Shown here: piece after piece, positions 11,590 to 23,864 of the stretch | Layout of the letters: each line of letters starts with the position of its first letter | Position numbering within the stretch: position 1 is the first letter of the stretch | Assembly (NCBI RefSeq): GCF_033807715.1 | Contig: NC_084597.1 | Location: 4,337,058 to 4,401,057 of the forward strand | Direction of reading: 5' to 3' | DNA from: Cololabis saira | Taxonomy: Eukaryota > Chordata > Actinopteri > Beloniformes > Belonidae | Length of the DNA stretch: 64,000 bases | Made by a program: the position numbers and the translations under genes | Notes under the pieces: generated by a model | Seen by the model: the letters and a program-made list of their open reading frames with translations, nothing else | Databases searched by the model: none | Told to the model about the DNA's origin: nothing

Positions 11590-11805
11590 CACGGGATGCC
11601 GTATTGTGTGAATGATACACACTGCACAGATAGGCTATAATAAGCCCTCGGCTTCAGCCTACTCCTTTTTCGGACATTTCTATTTACCTTTATTTTATTT
11701 GTGAAATGAACATGTAAATGTCTCAATGTAATCTGTTTGAAATAAACCATTCATTCATTCATAAAGCACTTGTGTTGAATTGTGCTGTACTAATAAACTT
11801 TCCTT
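11590..11805 (+). repeat. Two adjacent retroposon 3' tails
   Basis: GCTATAATAAGCCCTCGGCT through TTTGAAATAAACCATTCATTCATTC is a LINE 3' end with an ATTC tail. Directly after it (11766-11805) is TTGTGTTGAATTGTGCTGTA followed by CTAATAAACTTTCC, the end of a second family also seen at 25989, 32265 and 33055. Confidence 0.6.
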
Positions 11806-13059
11806 TCAGAAAGGTGAGCTCCTAATGAGGTGTTCACACAGTCAACCCTGTTGCCAAAAGGTATTGATTTTCATCCAGTCCCACGACGTCACTTAAACTG
11901 ACAAAAAGAAGGTAATCTTGTGTGACGAGGTAGCGCCATAGAATAATCTCATAGGAATCCACAATTAACTGATGCTGCAGGCTCGTATCACCAACACATT
12001 CTTCACTCTTCATTTCAAAACGGAAATATTAAACTACACGACCAAACTGAACTAAAACTGTATCAGGAAAGGTCAGGAAACCAAAAATAATCGGTTAATC
12101 TACTGAACCGGGTTTTACCAAACGAGGCTACGTACCGTATTAAGCTTCTTTTGAGGTTATTGGATAAATGGATCTCTCTCATTGTTTGTTGACATTTAAG
12201 GAGAGGACGAGGAGGAAGGAGGAGGTGAAGCAGCAGCCTGCACTTCCTTCACATTGCCCTTTTTACTCATCCATTCTCCGTGACACGTTGGTGATAAATC
12301 AAAGGATGGGGAGGCAGAACGGAGAGGGAAGAAGAGTTGTGCTCCTTTTCCCTATTTCCCAATAATCTGGTTTGACATAACAATCTGATATTTAACAGTA
12401 TAGAGTTAGCAAGACAAGACAGTTGCTCATTATGGTTTAAATGGCTCTTACTAACACGGCATGCAGGGCTGCTACTAATACTACTACTAATCTCTGCAGG
12501 GCCATTTTCACAATTGTCAAAACAATAGATAAATAAATAAAAATGATTTTACAATCAAAGTAGTTGCTGTGAGGAGGTTTCATTTTCTTGCAATTGTTAC
12601 AACAATTGCAAGAAAAATGCCAAGGAAGAAATCACGCTTTAAACAGCAACGATGCTGGTTTCAAAATCAATTTCTAATCAACACACAATGCATTACATTT
12701 AGTTTGAGCCATTATCTTTGAGTGTCCAAATGATTCTTTTTTTATTATTTAAATCTGTGTAATTTGTACAAAACTGCTCTGGAAAACTGCACGATCAAAA
12801 AAATGTATCCCCCATAGCAAAAAAAATAAATAACAAAAATGTTATTTATCTAAAATGTTATTTTTATTGCTCTGTTGGAGTGGGTGGCTGTACCTAGGAC
12901 CTTTGGGCTTAAACAATAACTTACAAATACAGCAGATGTTAATGTCCTAATTAAAAATAGAAGCCCTCTGTCAGAATATCTAACTATATAAGAAGTTTCT
13001 TGAATTGAATCATAAAACAAACGACGGTCAGTTTTGTGAACGTTCGCTATCCTAGATGG
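11806..13059. other. Unassigned sequence
   Basis: No gene recognised. A short inverted repeat (CTTGCAATTGTTACAACAATTGCAAG) lies near 12589-12614. Confidence 0.4.
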
Positions 13060-13165
13060 TAGTGCTGGGCGGTATACTGGTTCATAGCGAATACCGGTGT
13101 TTATTTTTCTTATGATATGAATTTTTCATATTTTTTACCGTAATACCGGTGAGTATGTACAATAG
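13060..13165. mobile_element. Truncated TIR-element end (TAGTGCTGGGCGGTATAC)
   Basis: TAGTGCTGGGCGGTATACTG and the ACCGGTGTTTAT / ACCGTAATACCGGTGAG motifs resemble the sub-terminal part of a hAT-like element. The other end is not visible. Confidence 0.4.
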
Positions 13166-13225
13166 CTACACAACGTTGGGAACGTAGCGCCGCTGGACAC
13201 TGTTTGTGAGGGGACTGTTTAGCAG

Positions 13226-13395
13226 TAGTGATGCACCGATTGTTCAGTAACTGAAATTGTTCAGCCAAAAATGGCAAAAAAACACTTTCGGTGTTCGGTG
13301 GAATAAGTGGGAAAAAAACGAACAATTAATAACGGCGTTGTAAAATAAGGAAATAGACTGGCCGCCCCCGTAACTGTTGCACCACAAACTTACAA
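13226..13395. mobile_element. Truncated left end of hAT B, copy 2
   Basis: TAGTGATGCACCGATTGTTC and the following ~160 bp closely match 1200-1370. The rest of the element is absent. Confidence 0.85.
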
Positions 13396-13408
13396 AATTT
13401 TGTAAAAG

Positions 13409-13453
13409 ATCAGTCAGACAACACTTAAAGTTTTTAAGTGTTGTCTGACTGAT
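13409..13453. repeat. Perfect 21-bp hairpin
   Basis: The arms, ATCAGTCAGACAACACTTAA plus A and its exact complement, flank a 3-base GTT spacer. This may be a small foldback element or the breakpoint of the truncated hAT copy next to it. Confidence 0.92.
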
Positions 13454-13533
13454 TCTCTCACTTCATTAGAATCATAAGTGCCGCCACCTCATTGTAAACG
13501 GCATCATTTTGTGAGGCCATGCAAACCTGTATT

Positions 13534-14505
13534 CAGTGGCGAAACAACTCAGCACCGGGCCCCGATGCAAGATCATTAAACCGGGCCCTGCCCATCACAA
13601 TGCAAAACAGACACGCTGTGATTGACGCAATCTCACAGCAGATGCATCACCATTCAAATGACAACGGGCACTACTGACAGCTTTAACCCTTAACACAACC
13701 ACAGCGCAGATAGATATGTTTAAAAAAATCCACATCAATAACACAAGCACATTGCAATTTGATGACACGGCAGAATACCACATGAAAACAACCATAGCGC
13801 ATAAACACAACAAAAAGCACATATAACCAACAGCATAACGCACACAGTGCGCCGGTATGCGACAGAACACCGGCAGTGCAACAGCTGAGAATAAACCCAC
13901 ACAGCGCACAGATTGAAATTTGGTGGCACGGCGGCACACCACAAATAAAAACATCATAAACACGCATAAACACAAACAAACTAGTGATAGACTATCACTA
14001 TAACAAATATTAATAATAATGGGTCATTACTTACAATTACAGTTTGACTTTCCGGGCCTTCCGCCGGGCAAAGTCATTAATTAATTCCTGACAACAGTTC
14101 AACTCTCAAGCCTGAATTATGGTTCCGCGTTAAATCGACGCCGTACGGTACGGCGTAGTACGGCGCGCGTCGCCGCGTACACTACGCCGTAATCTGCGTT
14201 GGTGTAACGCGGAACCATAAATCAGCCTTAACTCCTTTCCTCTCCTCACTCGCCAACTCTTCCTCTACGCAAATATGGGTTACACATGCGCACTACACCG
14301 GCATCATCCGAGATCATCTATAAATTAAAATGTTTGTTTAAACTAGATATATCTTTATAACCAGCCCATAACATTGATGTAAACACAAAAAAAAAAAAAA
14401 AAAGTCCAGGGCCCGCACGTCCCCAGGTCCTGCGCGTGCGGGCCCTGGACACGTGCGGCCCCCTATGCAGTCGCATTGTCTGCATATATGGTAGTTTCGC
14501 CACTG
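13534..14505. mobile_element. TIR element CAGTGGCGAAAC
   Basis: Ends CAGTGGCGAAAC and GTTTCGCCACTG are inverted. The sub-termini share GGGCCC-rich strings (CCGGGCCCCGATGC, GCGGGCCCTGGACAC). No clear 8-bp TSD is seen, so the hAT assignment is tentative. The long minus-strand open frames inside are ACA/CA-rich and do not look like a real protein. A palindromic MITE is nested at 14108-14226. Confidence 0.65.
14108..14226. mobile_element. Palindromic MITE, longer variant
   Basis: AGCCTGAATTATGGTTCCGC on the left and GCGGAACCATAAATCAGCCT on the right are inverted. The loop region is itself built of CGTACGG/CCGTACG palindromes. This is a longer version of the 85-bp element at 3671-3755. Confidence 0.85.
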
Positions 14506-14930
14506 CTCCGGATTGAAGCCAATGTGGAACTGAAAACTGCTTCAGTTCCTGGACTGGCCACTAGAGACAGGCTCCAAAAGTGACCTCAATGTCAAAAATG
14601 TCCAAATTTACAGCAGAAATAAACATACTTGCAGCCTGGTTCAAAAAGCCATCTTGGTCTCTATTGTTTAATTTTTGCACCACGTTTTTATAATTTTTAT
14701 AAAGCAATACATTTATTTTTAATAATAACAAATGTTTTGTTATTTGCACAACTGTCAACCTCAGTGGAAAAGTCTGCCTGTTACTGTCTACATCGTATTA
14801 TTGCACAGTGTATTTTAATGTAATTGTTATGCAGGAAAGGGATATTTGTTTTATTTTATTCAAGAAGCATTTTTATTCTATATATGCAGGCAGTTTATTT
14901 TTATTTCATTTCTTTTATACATATTGATAT
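14506..14930. other. Unassigned, possibly repeat-derived sequence
   Basis: The strings GGACTGGCCACTAGAGACAG and GGTTCAAAAAGCCATCTTGG look like part of a dispersed fish repeat, but no second copy is in the window. Confidence 0.3.
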
Positions 14931-15217
14931 TGTGCAGACCTCTGTTAATAAAGGAACCTGTGTGACATTTGGCACGAGGCTTTGTATTAAAACTGACTGT
15001 TTTTTTAAGGGTTTGCCTCAGAAAAGATGAAGCTAACAGAGATGCTAACAGAGATGCTAACAGAGATGCTAGCAGAGATGCTAACAGAGATGCTATGCTA
15101 TAATGCTTTGGGGGAAACCCCAATTATGTCACAGAAAAAATATCGATATATATCGAGTATCGCCATTCAGCTAAAAAATATCGAGATATGACTTTTGGTC
15201 CATATCGCCCAGCCCTA
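14931..15217. mobile_element. Non-autonomous DNA transposon end, GATGCTAACAGA family, copy 2
   Basis: Matches 2398-2647 over its length but with the GAGATGCTAACA unit expanded to about five copies at 15028-15095. The right end CCATATCGCCCAGCCCTA is intact. Confidence 0.65.
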
Positions 15218-15642
15218 AGTACAAGGATAAAATAAAGGTTCAAACGGCTCTTCAGAGACCTACGGGTCCATGACGGATGCTTTCCTCTATTGTATTCACA
15301 GTCTGTGGTCTAATGCTGCAAACCAGATGTTTTGATTCATTTTATTTCGGGGTCAGTTTTCAATCAAGTCAGTGGCGTCTTCTCCATCGCTGTGTTTGAT
15401 CATTTTAATTAGTTCTGAGTTTACTCCAATTATAGCTCCTTTTTCTTCATCCTCGTCTAATTAGACTAACATTCCCTAATATTTATTTTCTCAGCCTAAC
15501 AGTTTTAAGACACATTGTGGAAAATTTGGTAAGTATTTCGGCGACAAGGGGGACAGATTATAATCACTTCCTGAATGGCATCAGCCAATTAATGAACTTT
15601 AGGCTTTTAAATGGGAGGTTGACAAATCAATGTGTGACATTA
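15218..15642. other. Unassigned sequence
   Basis: No recognisable feature. Confidence 0.4.
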
Positions 15643-15650
15643 GTAACAAC

Positions 15651-16121
<471 letters not shown>

Positions 16122-16129
16122 GTAACAAC

Positions 16130-16638
16130 ATCCATTTCTCATCTAAAATCAATGCAAGTAGGGGAAATCTGCGTGTACCAACACAGCTGTTGTAGATGGA
16201 CTATTTCTTTACGTTATTTTATGTAGACTAGTAGTCAAGACGAAGACCAGAGTGTATCATGACCAAGACCGAGACCAAACCTAGTTATTTCCTGATCTTG
16301 AGCGAGTTGTAGAACATCAGCACCATCCTGGTTCAGCTGCTTAGTTTACATATATTATTATAAATATCTGTAATCTGGCTACTATTATAGTAATCAGATT
16401 ACACTGTATATCAGCATCACTGAAATGGACCTGATGCTTAATCAATCACAACGAAGGCCGTTATAAACACAAAACTGTAATTAAATACAGACACATGCAG
16501 ATGCACCAAAACATTAAATCAGATGCAAAATACAAATAGTTTACAAAACTGTATATTAACAAGAGGAAGAACTGCTGATCACCAGACAAGACCAAGACCA
16601 CAAAAAAGTGATCTTGAGACCAACAACTCTAATTTTAT
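16130..16638. other. Unassigned sequence
   Basis: No recognisable feature. Repeated CAAGACC-type strings occur but form no array. Confidence 0.4.
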
Positions 16639-16646
16639 GTATAAAT

Positions 16647-17479
16647 CAGGGGTGTCAAATGTGCGGCCCGTGGGCCGCATGCTGCCCGCGAGAAGTTTCC
16701 AACGCAAAAAACGAAATGTTAATTTACTAAAAAGGAAGCCATAAATAATTGCCATGAATCGCAGCATATCCGATAATAATATATTTTCTACAAATCCATC
16801 GTTATTCCACTAATAGAGCAGTTTGAAATTTTTTTAGTTTTCTAGAATGCATTTGCCGATTTTATTTCTTTGTAGACGGCCGTTTATTTTTATTAACTGA
16901 CTACTATTATATATTTTTGCAGGAAAAATATCACTGCTAAAAAAGATGATAGAAGATATTTATTGGGAGAATTTCAGTTTTGAATACGAGGATAGTGACA
17001 AAGTAAAACAGTTAAAAAAGAAGTGCTGACTTTTTCGGCACACTGGCGTAAATATCCGCGCCAATTTTTAAAATTAAATACACTTAATTGTACTGGAAAA
17101 ATCTCTAAATCACAAAGAAACACTCTCGGATGTAATAAGAAAGATTTTGCTTTCAATTAAATTTCCTATAAAAAAAACATACTTGTTTCTGTTTATCTTT
17201 GTAAAATGATATTAAAAGTATCTTACATAATTTGAAAAAAAACGAGAAATTTCAAGAAAAGATCCTGAAGAAATATATTTTACATAATTAGAGTGTAAAA
17301 AAAGTGCATATTTCCTTTAAAATTAACTAAACTGATATTGGATTAGATAACAATAGTAAAAAGAAAAGAATTAGAGAAAAAATTTTCCGCACCGTTCTTG
17401 TTATTTTGAGCGTGCGGCCCGCAAGAAAAAAAATTTGGTCAAATCCGGCCCGCCAAGAAAAATGAGTTTGACACCCCTG
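16647..17479. mobile_element. Non-autonomous hAT element, CAGGGGTGTCAAA type
   Basis: Termini CAGGGGTGTCAAA and TTTGACACCCCTG enclose 833 bp, with a perfect TSD GTATAAAT at 16639-16646 and 17480-17487. GCGGCCCG strings sit just inside both ends. The terminus is typical of Charlie/Tol2-like hAT families. The interior is AT-rich with no transposase. Confidence 0.93.
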
Positions 17480-17487
17480 GTATAAAT

Positions 17488-18264
17488 GTACGGGGAAAAC
17501 ATGCCATTGCATTTCATCCTTTGATGTCAGAAAAGGCAAGAAAAAATATGACATTTTAATTCACTCGTGACCTTTTACAACAACTTATTCTCAGGTTCAG
17601 CTCATCATACGGGCCCCGTTTTGCTGTGTTGTCAGCCTTTTGTGATGAGAAGTGACGTAACCGGCTTCCTCGGAGCTTTAACAGAGCAGGCGTGTTGCCA
17701 CCATGGTCAACAAAATGCCATAAAAGTCTCATAAAAAGTTAAAAGGGCACTGATACACATAAAAACCTGAATAAATAAACCCCTAAAAATGCATATATAT
17801 CTGAGCCCATATGTATGCGATTGGTGCATTTGGAGCATCCTTTAGCACCGACTTCACAGATTTAATGGCAGAGCGGTAATAAGGGAGGATATTGATGCAA
17901 CAATGCAATTGGATAATAAAAAATAAATCCCAGTGTACTTTTGAGTTTACTCATTTCGTTCTATTGAATCCACAACAAAAAAAAATGCATTTCCAGTATT
18001 TTATTTCATTTCCTCAGACTACAGAGAGCCACTAATGCATCCATCAAGAGAAAAGCCGTCACGATGACTGATGTGTGTTGTGGCGGCGGATGCGAGGAAA
18101 GCCCAGGTGAGATTAAAAGTGCCTGTTAGAAACTGTAGCATCAGGACCTCAACACAAATATGAGAATGAAACGTTAACAAGGTACAAAGAGACGATCACA
18201 TTGCAGATTTAACTGTTTTAGCCACTTGACCAGCTAAAAAATGGCACTTGTTTTTGAGTTTTAC
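17488..18264. other. Unassigned sequence
   Basis: No recognisable feature. Confidence 0.4.
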
Positions 18265-18272
18265 ACTAAATT

Positions 18273-19458
18273 CTAAGGCTGGGGATCGATTAAAATGTCA
18301 AGAATCGAATCGATTCGATTGTTAAGATTCAAATCAAGATTTGATCTGATTCGATTCCGATTGATTTGGATTAATGTTATTAAAACAGTTTTTTCAGCTG
18401 TTGCAAGAGTTATATGACTGTAGTTCTGCAACATATGAATATTAGTATTATATTGAGATTCAACAGCAAGTATTGCAGCTAATGATGCTGTAAGGACCAA
18501 TCAGCTCCCAGAATGCTTTGCAGAAACATCGTGGGGCAGAATTACAAACAGATCCAGGCAGCAAACAGAGGCGGATGAAATTGCTTTCATTTTTTCCCAC
18601 ATTCAGTTTTTAGTTTTTCCATTTTCAGTCTATTCGGGTTTTTAATTTTGGAGAATTTGGTTTTTAGCATTTTATGCAAATGTAACCCCAAGACGGAGCG
18701 TCGCTCCATTGGCTACCTGTAAAATTCAGAATTCAATTTAAAATGTTATTACTTGCATATAAAGCCCAAAACGGCTTAGCTCTGCAGTATTTACAAGACC
18801 TGATAGTGCCTTATGTTCCTGGCAGAGCTCTCCGCTCCCAGGGTGCAGGTTTACTCGTAGTTCCTAGAGTATCTAAATGTAGATTTGGAGGGCGGGCGTT
18901 CTGCTATCAGGCACCATTACTATGGAATCAACTTCCAATCTGGGTTAAGGAGGCTGACACCACCTCCACCTTTAAAACTAAACTTAAAACATTTCTGTTT
19001 AGTAAAGCCTATAGTTAGTGTTTAGTAAACCTCTAGCTGGTGTTGGTAAATCTCTAGGTAGTGTAAACTCTAGTGTGTTAGAGTCAGTAGTCATAGCTGC
19101 AGCTATAGAACAAGACTATAATAGTTAGTCTCAAATATAGCTTGGTGGTAGATATGCTGCTATAGGCTTATGCTGCAGGGGGACACCGACATGATCCGCT
19201 GGGCGGTGCCTCTCACCCTTCTTCTCCTCTTCTCTTCCCTGCCTCTCTTCTCCATTACCATTTTTATTTATTATAAATATCTCATAGCTATCATTTTTGT
19301 CCATTGTTCCTGTAGTTTCTTGTGCCGGCCCCCTTTTTTTCTCTTTTGTGCATGTTTGCAGGCCGGAGCCTCGGGAGCTGCGTTCTGGCATCAATTTTTA
19401 GGAATTAATATGAGAATTGATTTAGAATCGGACAATCGATTTTTTTCAACACAGGGCT
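18273..19458. mobile_element. hAT-like element with ATCGAT-rich ends, split by a LINE
   Basis: The left end (GGCTGGGGATCGATTAAAAT, then GAATCGAATCGATTCGATT) and right end (AATCGGACAATCGATTTTTT, then CAACACAGGGCT) form inverted ATCGATT-rich termini. ACTAAATT occurs at 18265-18272 and 19459-19466, consistent with an 8-bp TSD, although the outermost bases of the two ends differ slightly. A LINE fragment occupies about 18690-19392. Confidence 0.6.
18690..19392 (+). mobile_element. 5'-truncated LINE (L2/CR1-like), copy 2
   Basis: Contains the clearest C-terminal ORF of the family at 18743-19018, in the same frame as the upstream RSIGYL-type residues. Motifs include YKAQNGLALQYLQDLIVPY, AGLLVVPRVSKCRFGGRAF and LLWNQLPIWVKEAD. 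The 3' UTR stops within CTGCGTTCTGG, short of the tail seen in copy 1, so the true 3' end has been deleted. Confidence 0.8.
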
Positions 19459-19542
19459 ACTAAATTCATAATTAAAAACATCACATTGGTTCACAAATCC
19501 ACGAGGACTAAATCAGATTCTTTAATAAACTTATGTGAAAAC

Positions 19543-20056
<514 letters not shown>

Positions 20057-20064
20057 GTGAAAAA

Positions 20065-20502
20065 ACGTTCTAAGCCACACTGAGTGATTCCTGAGCACAG
20101 ACTCTTTATCTTTTCAGACGATTTTAAGCTTTATGTCCTCACAAACCTCTTCAGAAACACACCGGGCCACCTGCCGTGCCATCAATATGTAACACGCATA
20201 TGGAGCCGTCGTCTCCGCGGCGTCTCCGCCGCACCGAAAAGGGTGAAGCAGCAAATGTGCTAGCCGGCTGACTGGGAGGGACAGAGAGGCCTTTCTCACC
20301 AGTCAACGGCTGTCCTTAATGAGAAGAGAAAGTGATTTACTGGCTTAATGCTCCAGCCCTCGGCCTGCCTGCCCGGCCGCCTCTGCCTCGCACAGACACT
20401 TCGCTCCACACTCTTCATACAGGGAATGAAACTGAGAGCACTGAGCTAAGGAGGGAAAAAAAAAGAAAAAGAAAGAAAGACAGGAAGCCATTCCGAAAAC
20501 CG
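20065..20502. other. Unassigned sequence
   Basis: No gene recognised. A GC-richer patch at 20190-20400 has no open frame of note. Confidence 0.4.
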
Positions 20503-20765
20503 CAGTAATGAGACATTCTCATGGATTCTCATAGCTCTGACCTTCTGTGAGTCCTGCATCTTTGATTTTCCCCGTGTTTTTACCAGCTTTCCATCTATGT
20601 AGAGCTGAAAAGACTGTGAATTAAATTATAAAGAGCATCGTGTGACTATTGTGATTCTACAACATTTTACAGGTAGTTTCTCTGCAGCGGAGGAAATTAG
20701 GACTTTTTCCACATAAAATGAGGAATATGGTTAAAGCAACATCAGCAAAGCTCCTTTTTTATAAT
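20503..20765 (+). repeat. Local direct duplication, left unit
   Basis: About 263 bp beginning CAGTAATGAGACATTCTCAT and ending CAGCAAAGCTCC is repeated at 21048-21312 with about 95 percent identity by eye. The intervening 282 bp is the TCGACATT repeat. Confidence 0.93.
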
Positions 20766-21047
20766 TTTTCTCAAAATTTCGACATTTTTCTTGACATTTC
20801 AACTTTTTTTCTCGACATTTATTTTTCTCTTTTTCCTTTTTTCTCTTTTTTCTTGTTTTTTTTTCTTTTTTTCTCGTTCTTTTTTTCTTCTTTTTCTCTT
20901 TTCTTCCTTTTTTTTTTCTTCCTTTTTCCTTTCCTTTTTAATCTCGACATTTTAACTTTTTTCTCGACATTTCGACTTTTTCTCGAAATTTTGACTTTTT
21001 TCTCGACATTTCGACTTTTTTCCTCGAGATTGTACTTCAACATTAAT
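20766..21047. repeat. TCGACATTT / TTTTTCTCGA low-complexity repeat, locus 1
   Basis: An array of CTCGACATTTCGACTTTTT-like words, about 20-23 bp apart, with a T-rich core. Related loci: 22865-23255, 51555-51780, 52693-52850 and 54345-54475. Frames through it are artefacts. Confidence 0.85.
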
Positions 21048-21312
21048 CAGTAATGAGACATTCTCATGGATTCTCATAGCTCTGACCTTCTGTGAGTCCT
21101 GCATCTTTGATTTTCCCCGTGTTTTTACCATCTATGTAGAGCTGTAAAAGACTGTGAATTAAATTATAAAGAGCATCGTGCAGCTATTGTGATTCCACTT
21201 CAACAACATTTTACAGGTAGTTATCTCTGCAGCGGAGGGAAATTAGGACTTTTTCCCACATAAAATGAGGAATATGGTGAAAGCAACATCAGCAAAGCTC
21301 CCTTTTTATAAT
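21048..21312 (+). repeat. Local direct duplication, right unit
   Basis: Second copy of 20503-20765, ending CTCCCTTTTTATAATGCACT. Confidence 0.93.
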
Positions 21313-22084
21313 GCACTTAATATAAAGCAGACGGTAAATGTCAAAGCTCCTTTCTGCCGTTATTCCCCCCCCACACAGCCTATGATTATCCAATCAGTGC
21401 CGTTATTCCCAGAGACATTTATAAAGCCACAGAAGTTCAGTTGACCCGTCAAAAGAAACAGCACTGTGCTAGTTTGGTTCCCTCACTTATCAGTGAATAA
21501 ACCTGGAGACCAGTTTTACTTATAAACCTCCAAGAAATGCATCTGTGCTTCAAATTCTGTGAGACACGTGAGACTAAAATACCAATTTCATGCATATTTG
21601 CGAGGGCCAAATTGCTCGGGCTTTGATTGGGGGCACCGTACTTGGGTTATGCATGAAATTTGGAAACAAAATTGAAAAGTCAAGAGGGATAGAAGAAGAT
21701 TGTTGACCTCCTCTTAAAGTTGAGCACTGAAAAGGAAAATAGTGCATCCTGGAGGTTGGAATCAGTTGCATGCCGGTGTTCTGCTAATGTCTGCTCCCCA
21801 CCGAGAAAATGCTACTTTGTGTTTTTGCGCATGCGCACAGTCGAGTTTCAAAGTTTGATTGCCACGCTAAATGGATAATATGGGATGTTCAGGATTTGAT
21901 CCTTCAAAATACACGACACATGACATGAATTGCATTACACTTTGTGAACATTATACGATTAAAAAGGGGAAAAAACCCCAATTCTATCGCTTTATTTGAT
22001 ATTCATTCATTGGCCTTTATTTAACCAGGCAGGTCATTAAGAACATTCTTATTCATAATGACGGACTTGGCGAGAGACAAGGGA
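21313..22084. other. Unassigned sequence
   Basis: No recognisable gene or repeat. Confidence 0.4.
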
Positions 22085-22572
22085 CCGATGGGAAGGAAGG
22101 AAGGAAGGAAGGAAGGAAGTGAAGGAAGGAAAGGAAGGAAGGAAGGAAGGAAGGAAGGAAGGAAGGAAGGAAGGAAGGAAAGACGGAAGAAAGGAAGAAT
22201 GAAAAGAGGAAGGAAGGAAGGAAGGGAGAAAGGAAGGAAGGAAGGAAAGAAGGAAGGAAGGGAGAAAGAAGCAGGAAGGAAAGAAAGAAGGAAGGAAGGG
22301 AGAAAGGAAGGAAGGAAGGAAGGAAGGAAGCGAAGGATGAAAAGAAGGAAGGAAGGAAGGAAGGGAGAAAGGAAGGAAGGAAAGAAGGAAGGAAGGGAGA
22401 AAAGAAGCAAGGAAGGAAAGAAGGAAGGAAGGAGGGAAAATAAGGATGGAAGGAATGAAGGAAGGAAGAATGAAAGAAGAAAGAACAAGGAAGGAAGAAG
22501 GGAGAAACTAAGGATGAAAGAAGGACTGAAGGAAGGGAGAAAAGAAGGAAGGAAGGAAGGAAGAATGAAAAG
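22085..22572. repeat. (GGAA)n-rich microsatellite
   Basis: About 490 bp of GGAA with AAAG, GGGAGAAA and AATGAAAAG variants. The long frames across it on both strands are repeat translations, not genes. Confidence 0.97.
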
Positions 22573-22864
22573 AAGGATCAATCCATTTTTGGCAGGAAAA
22601 TGTCTATTTTGTGTTGCAATGGTCCTTTAAAAGACGTTAAAAGCAATCCTGTGAGCTCCAGTATTTATATTATGAAGCTCAAGCATGAGATCAAATCATA
22701 TTTAGGCAGAAACAACCTTTCATTAACTGTATTTGGCCTTCAATCAATTTTTTACAGGTAAAAAGACCAATTTTTCAGGGGAGAAATCAGATTAGGCAAT
22801 CACTTTTTGGCACAACACCGGTCTTTATTTTTTATTTTCTAAGTGTTTGGAGTAGGGAAGCGCG
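22573..22864. other. Unassigned sequence with duplicated string
   Basis: CAACACCGGTCTTTATTTTT and TTATTTTCTAAGTGTTTGG at 22813-22848 recur at 23302-23334. GTAGGGAAGCGC at 22851 also matches the end of the astrotactin exon (23425). This suggests small local duplications. Confidence 0.5.
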
Positions 22865-23255
22865 ATTTCAACATTAATCTCGACATTTTGGACTGGACTT
22901 TTTTCACAAAATTTCGACATTTTTTCTCGACATTTTAACTTTTTTCTCGAAATTTTGACTTTTTTCTCGACATTTCGACTTTTTTCCTCGAGATTGTACT
23001 TCAACATTAATCTCGACATTTGGACTTTTTTCTCAAAATTTCGACATTTTTCTTGACATTTAAACTTCTTTCTCGACATTTATTTTTCTCTTTTTCCTTT
23101 TTTCTGGTTTTTTATTTTTTTTTCTCGTTCTTTTTCTTTCTCTTTTTCTCCTTTTTCCTCTTTTTTTTCTTCCTTTTTCCCTTTCCTTTTTAATCTCGAC
23201 ATTTGGACTTTTTTCTCAAAATTTCGATGGTTTTTCTCGAAGTGCATAATGAAAA
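22865..23255. repeat. TCGACATTT / TTTTTCTCGA repeat, locus 2
   Basis: Same word array as 20766-21047, ending CTCGAAGTGCATAATGAAAA, the junction motif also seen at 51615 and 54413. Confidence 0.85.
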
Positions 23256-23413
23256 AAAAAAATGATCTCCCCCCAGTTCAACACGCAGCAGAATTGCAGA
23301 ACACCGGTCTTATTTTTTATTTTCTAAGTGTTGGACCAAGGGGGGGATAAATCAGGGGCCACGGATTGGACGGAGTGACTCGCATCCCGGAGGCAAACAT
23401 TAGCGGCTCTTAC

Positions 23414-23864
23414 CGAGTGTGGAAGTAGGGAAGCGCCGTGTTGTCCAGATCATCCATGACAGAAATGCGCCCAGGTAGGTCAGTCCTGACGAAGCAAGAG
23501 AAGTCGGATTCCCCCCCCTACCCCCTACTCCTCCTCCGCCACCTGCTCCGGCAGAGCCCCCTCCTCCTCCTGGTCCTGATGCTGAGGATGCTGAGGATGC
23601 TGAGGATGCCTCCTCCCGTCCCCGGCTCCTCCGCCCGCGGTCCCCGGGGCTCCGCTCCGCCACCCGCCGGTGAAGCTGAACTCGTTCTCCCGGAGCACGG
23701 GCAGCGTGGGACACGGTGACGGTTTTCAGCTCGCACGGGCGTGTCCCCCCCCGCGGCGCCCTCTTTGTCCCTCTCCTCGTCCCCGGCCAGGGCGGCCAGG
23801 GGCGCCCGCGGCCAGCAGGAGAGCCGCCGCCGCCGCCAGGAGGACGCGGGAGCTGCGGCGCCAT
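23414..23864 (-). CDS. astn2: Astrotactin (ASTN2-like), first coding exon, partial and frame-broken
   Basis: Astrotactins are vertebrate neuronal membrane proteins acting in glial-guided migration and in receptor trafficking. Reading the minus strand from the ATG at 23864, the conserved N terminus appears piecewise in different frames: a leader RVLLAAAAALLLAAG; GDEERDKEGAAGGDTP; CELKTVTVS; TLPVLRENEFSF; an acidic QDQEEEGALPEQ; and FVRTDLPGRISVMDDLDNT followed by ALPYF. The family pattern LKTVTVS-TLP-LRE and FVRN-LPGRI-V-DDLDNT-LP-F-FTLE fits ASTN2 better than ASTN1. The exon ends CACTCG with donor GTAAGAG (23407-23413). At least four one-base shifts separate the pieces; several lie in or beside G/C runs (the G run near 23745-23752, the doubled C before ACACTCG near 23419-23423). 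Either consensus errors or a decayed exon. Later exons are outside the window. Confidence 0.72.

Noticed and set aside
13595..13975. Overlapping minus-strand frames with hydrophobic, cysteine-rich translations
   Set aside because: Three frames overlap in AC-rich DNA inside a TIR element. They resemble no family and are likely compositional.
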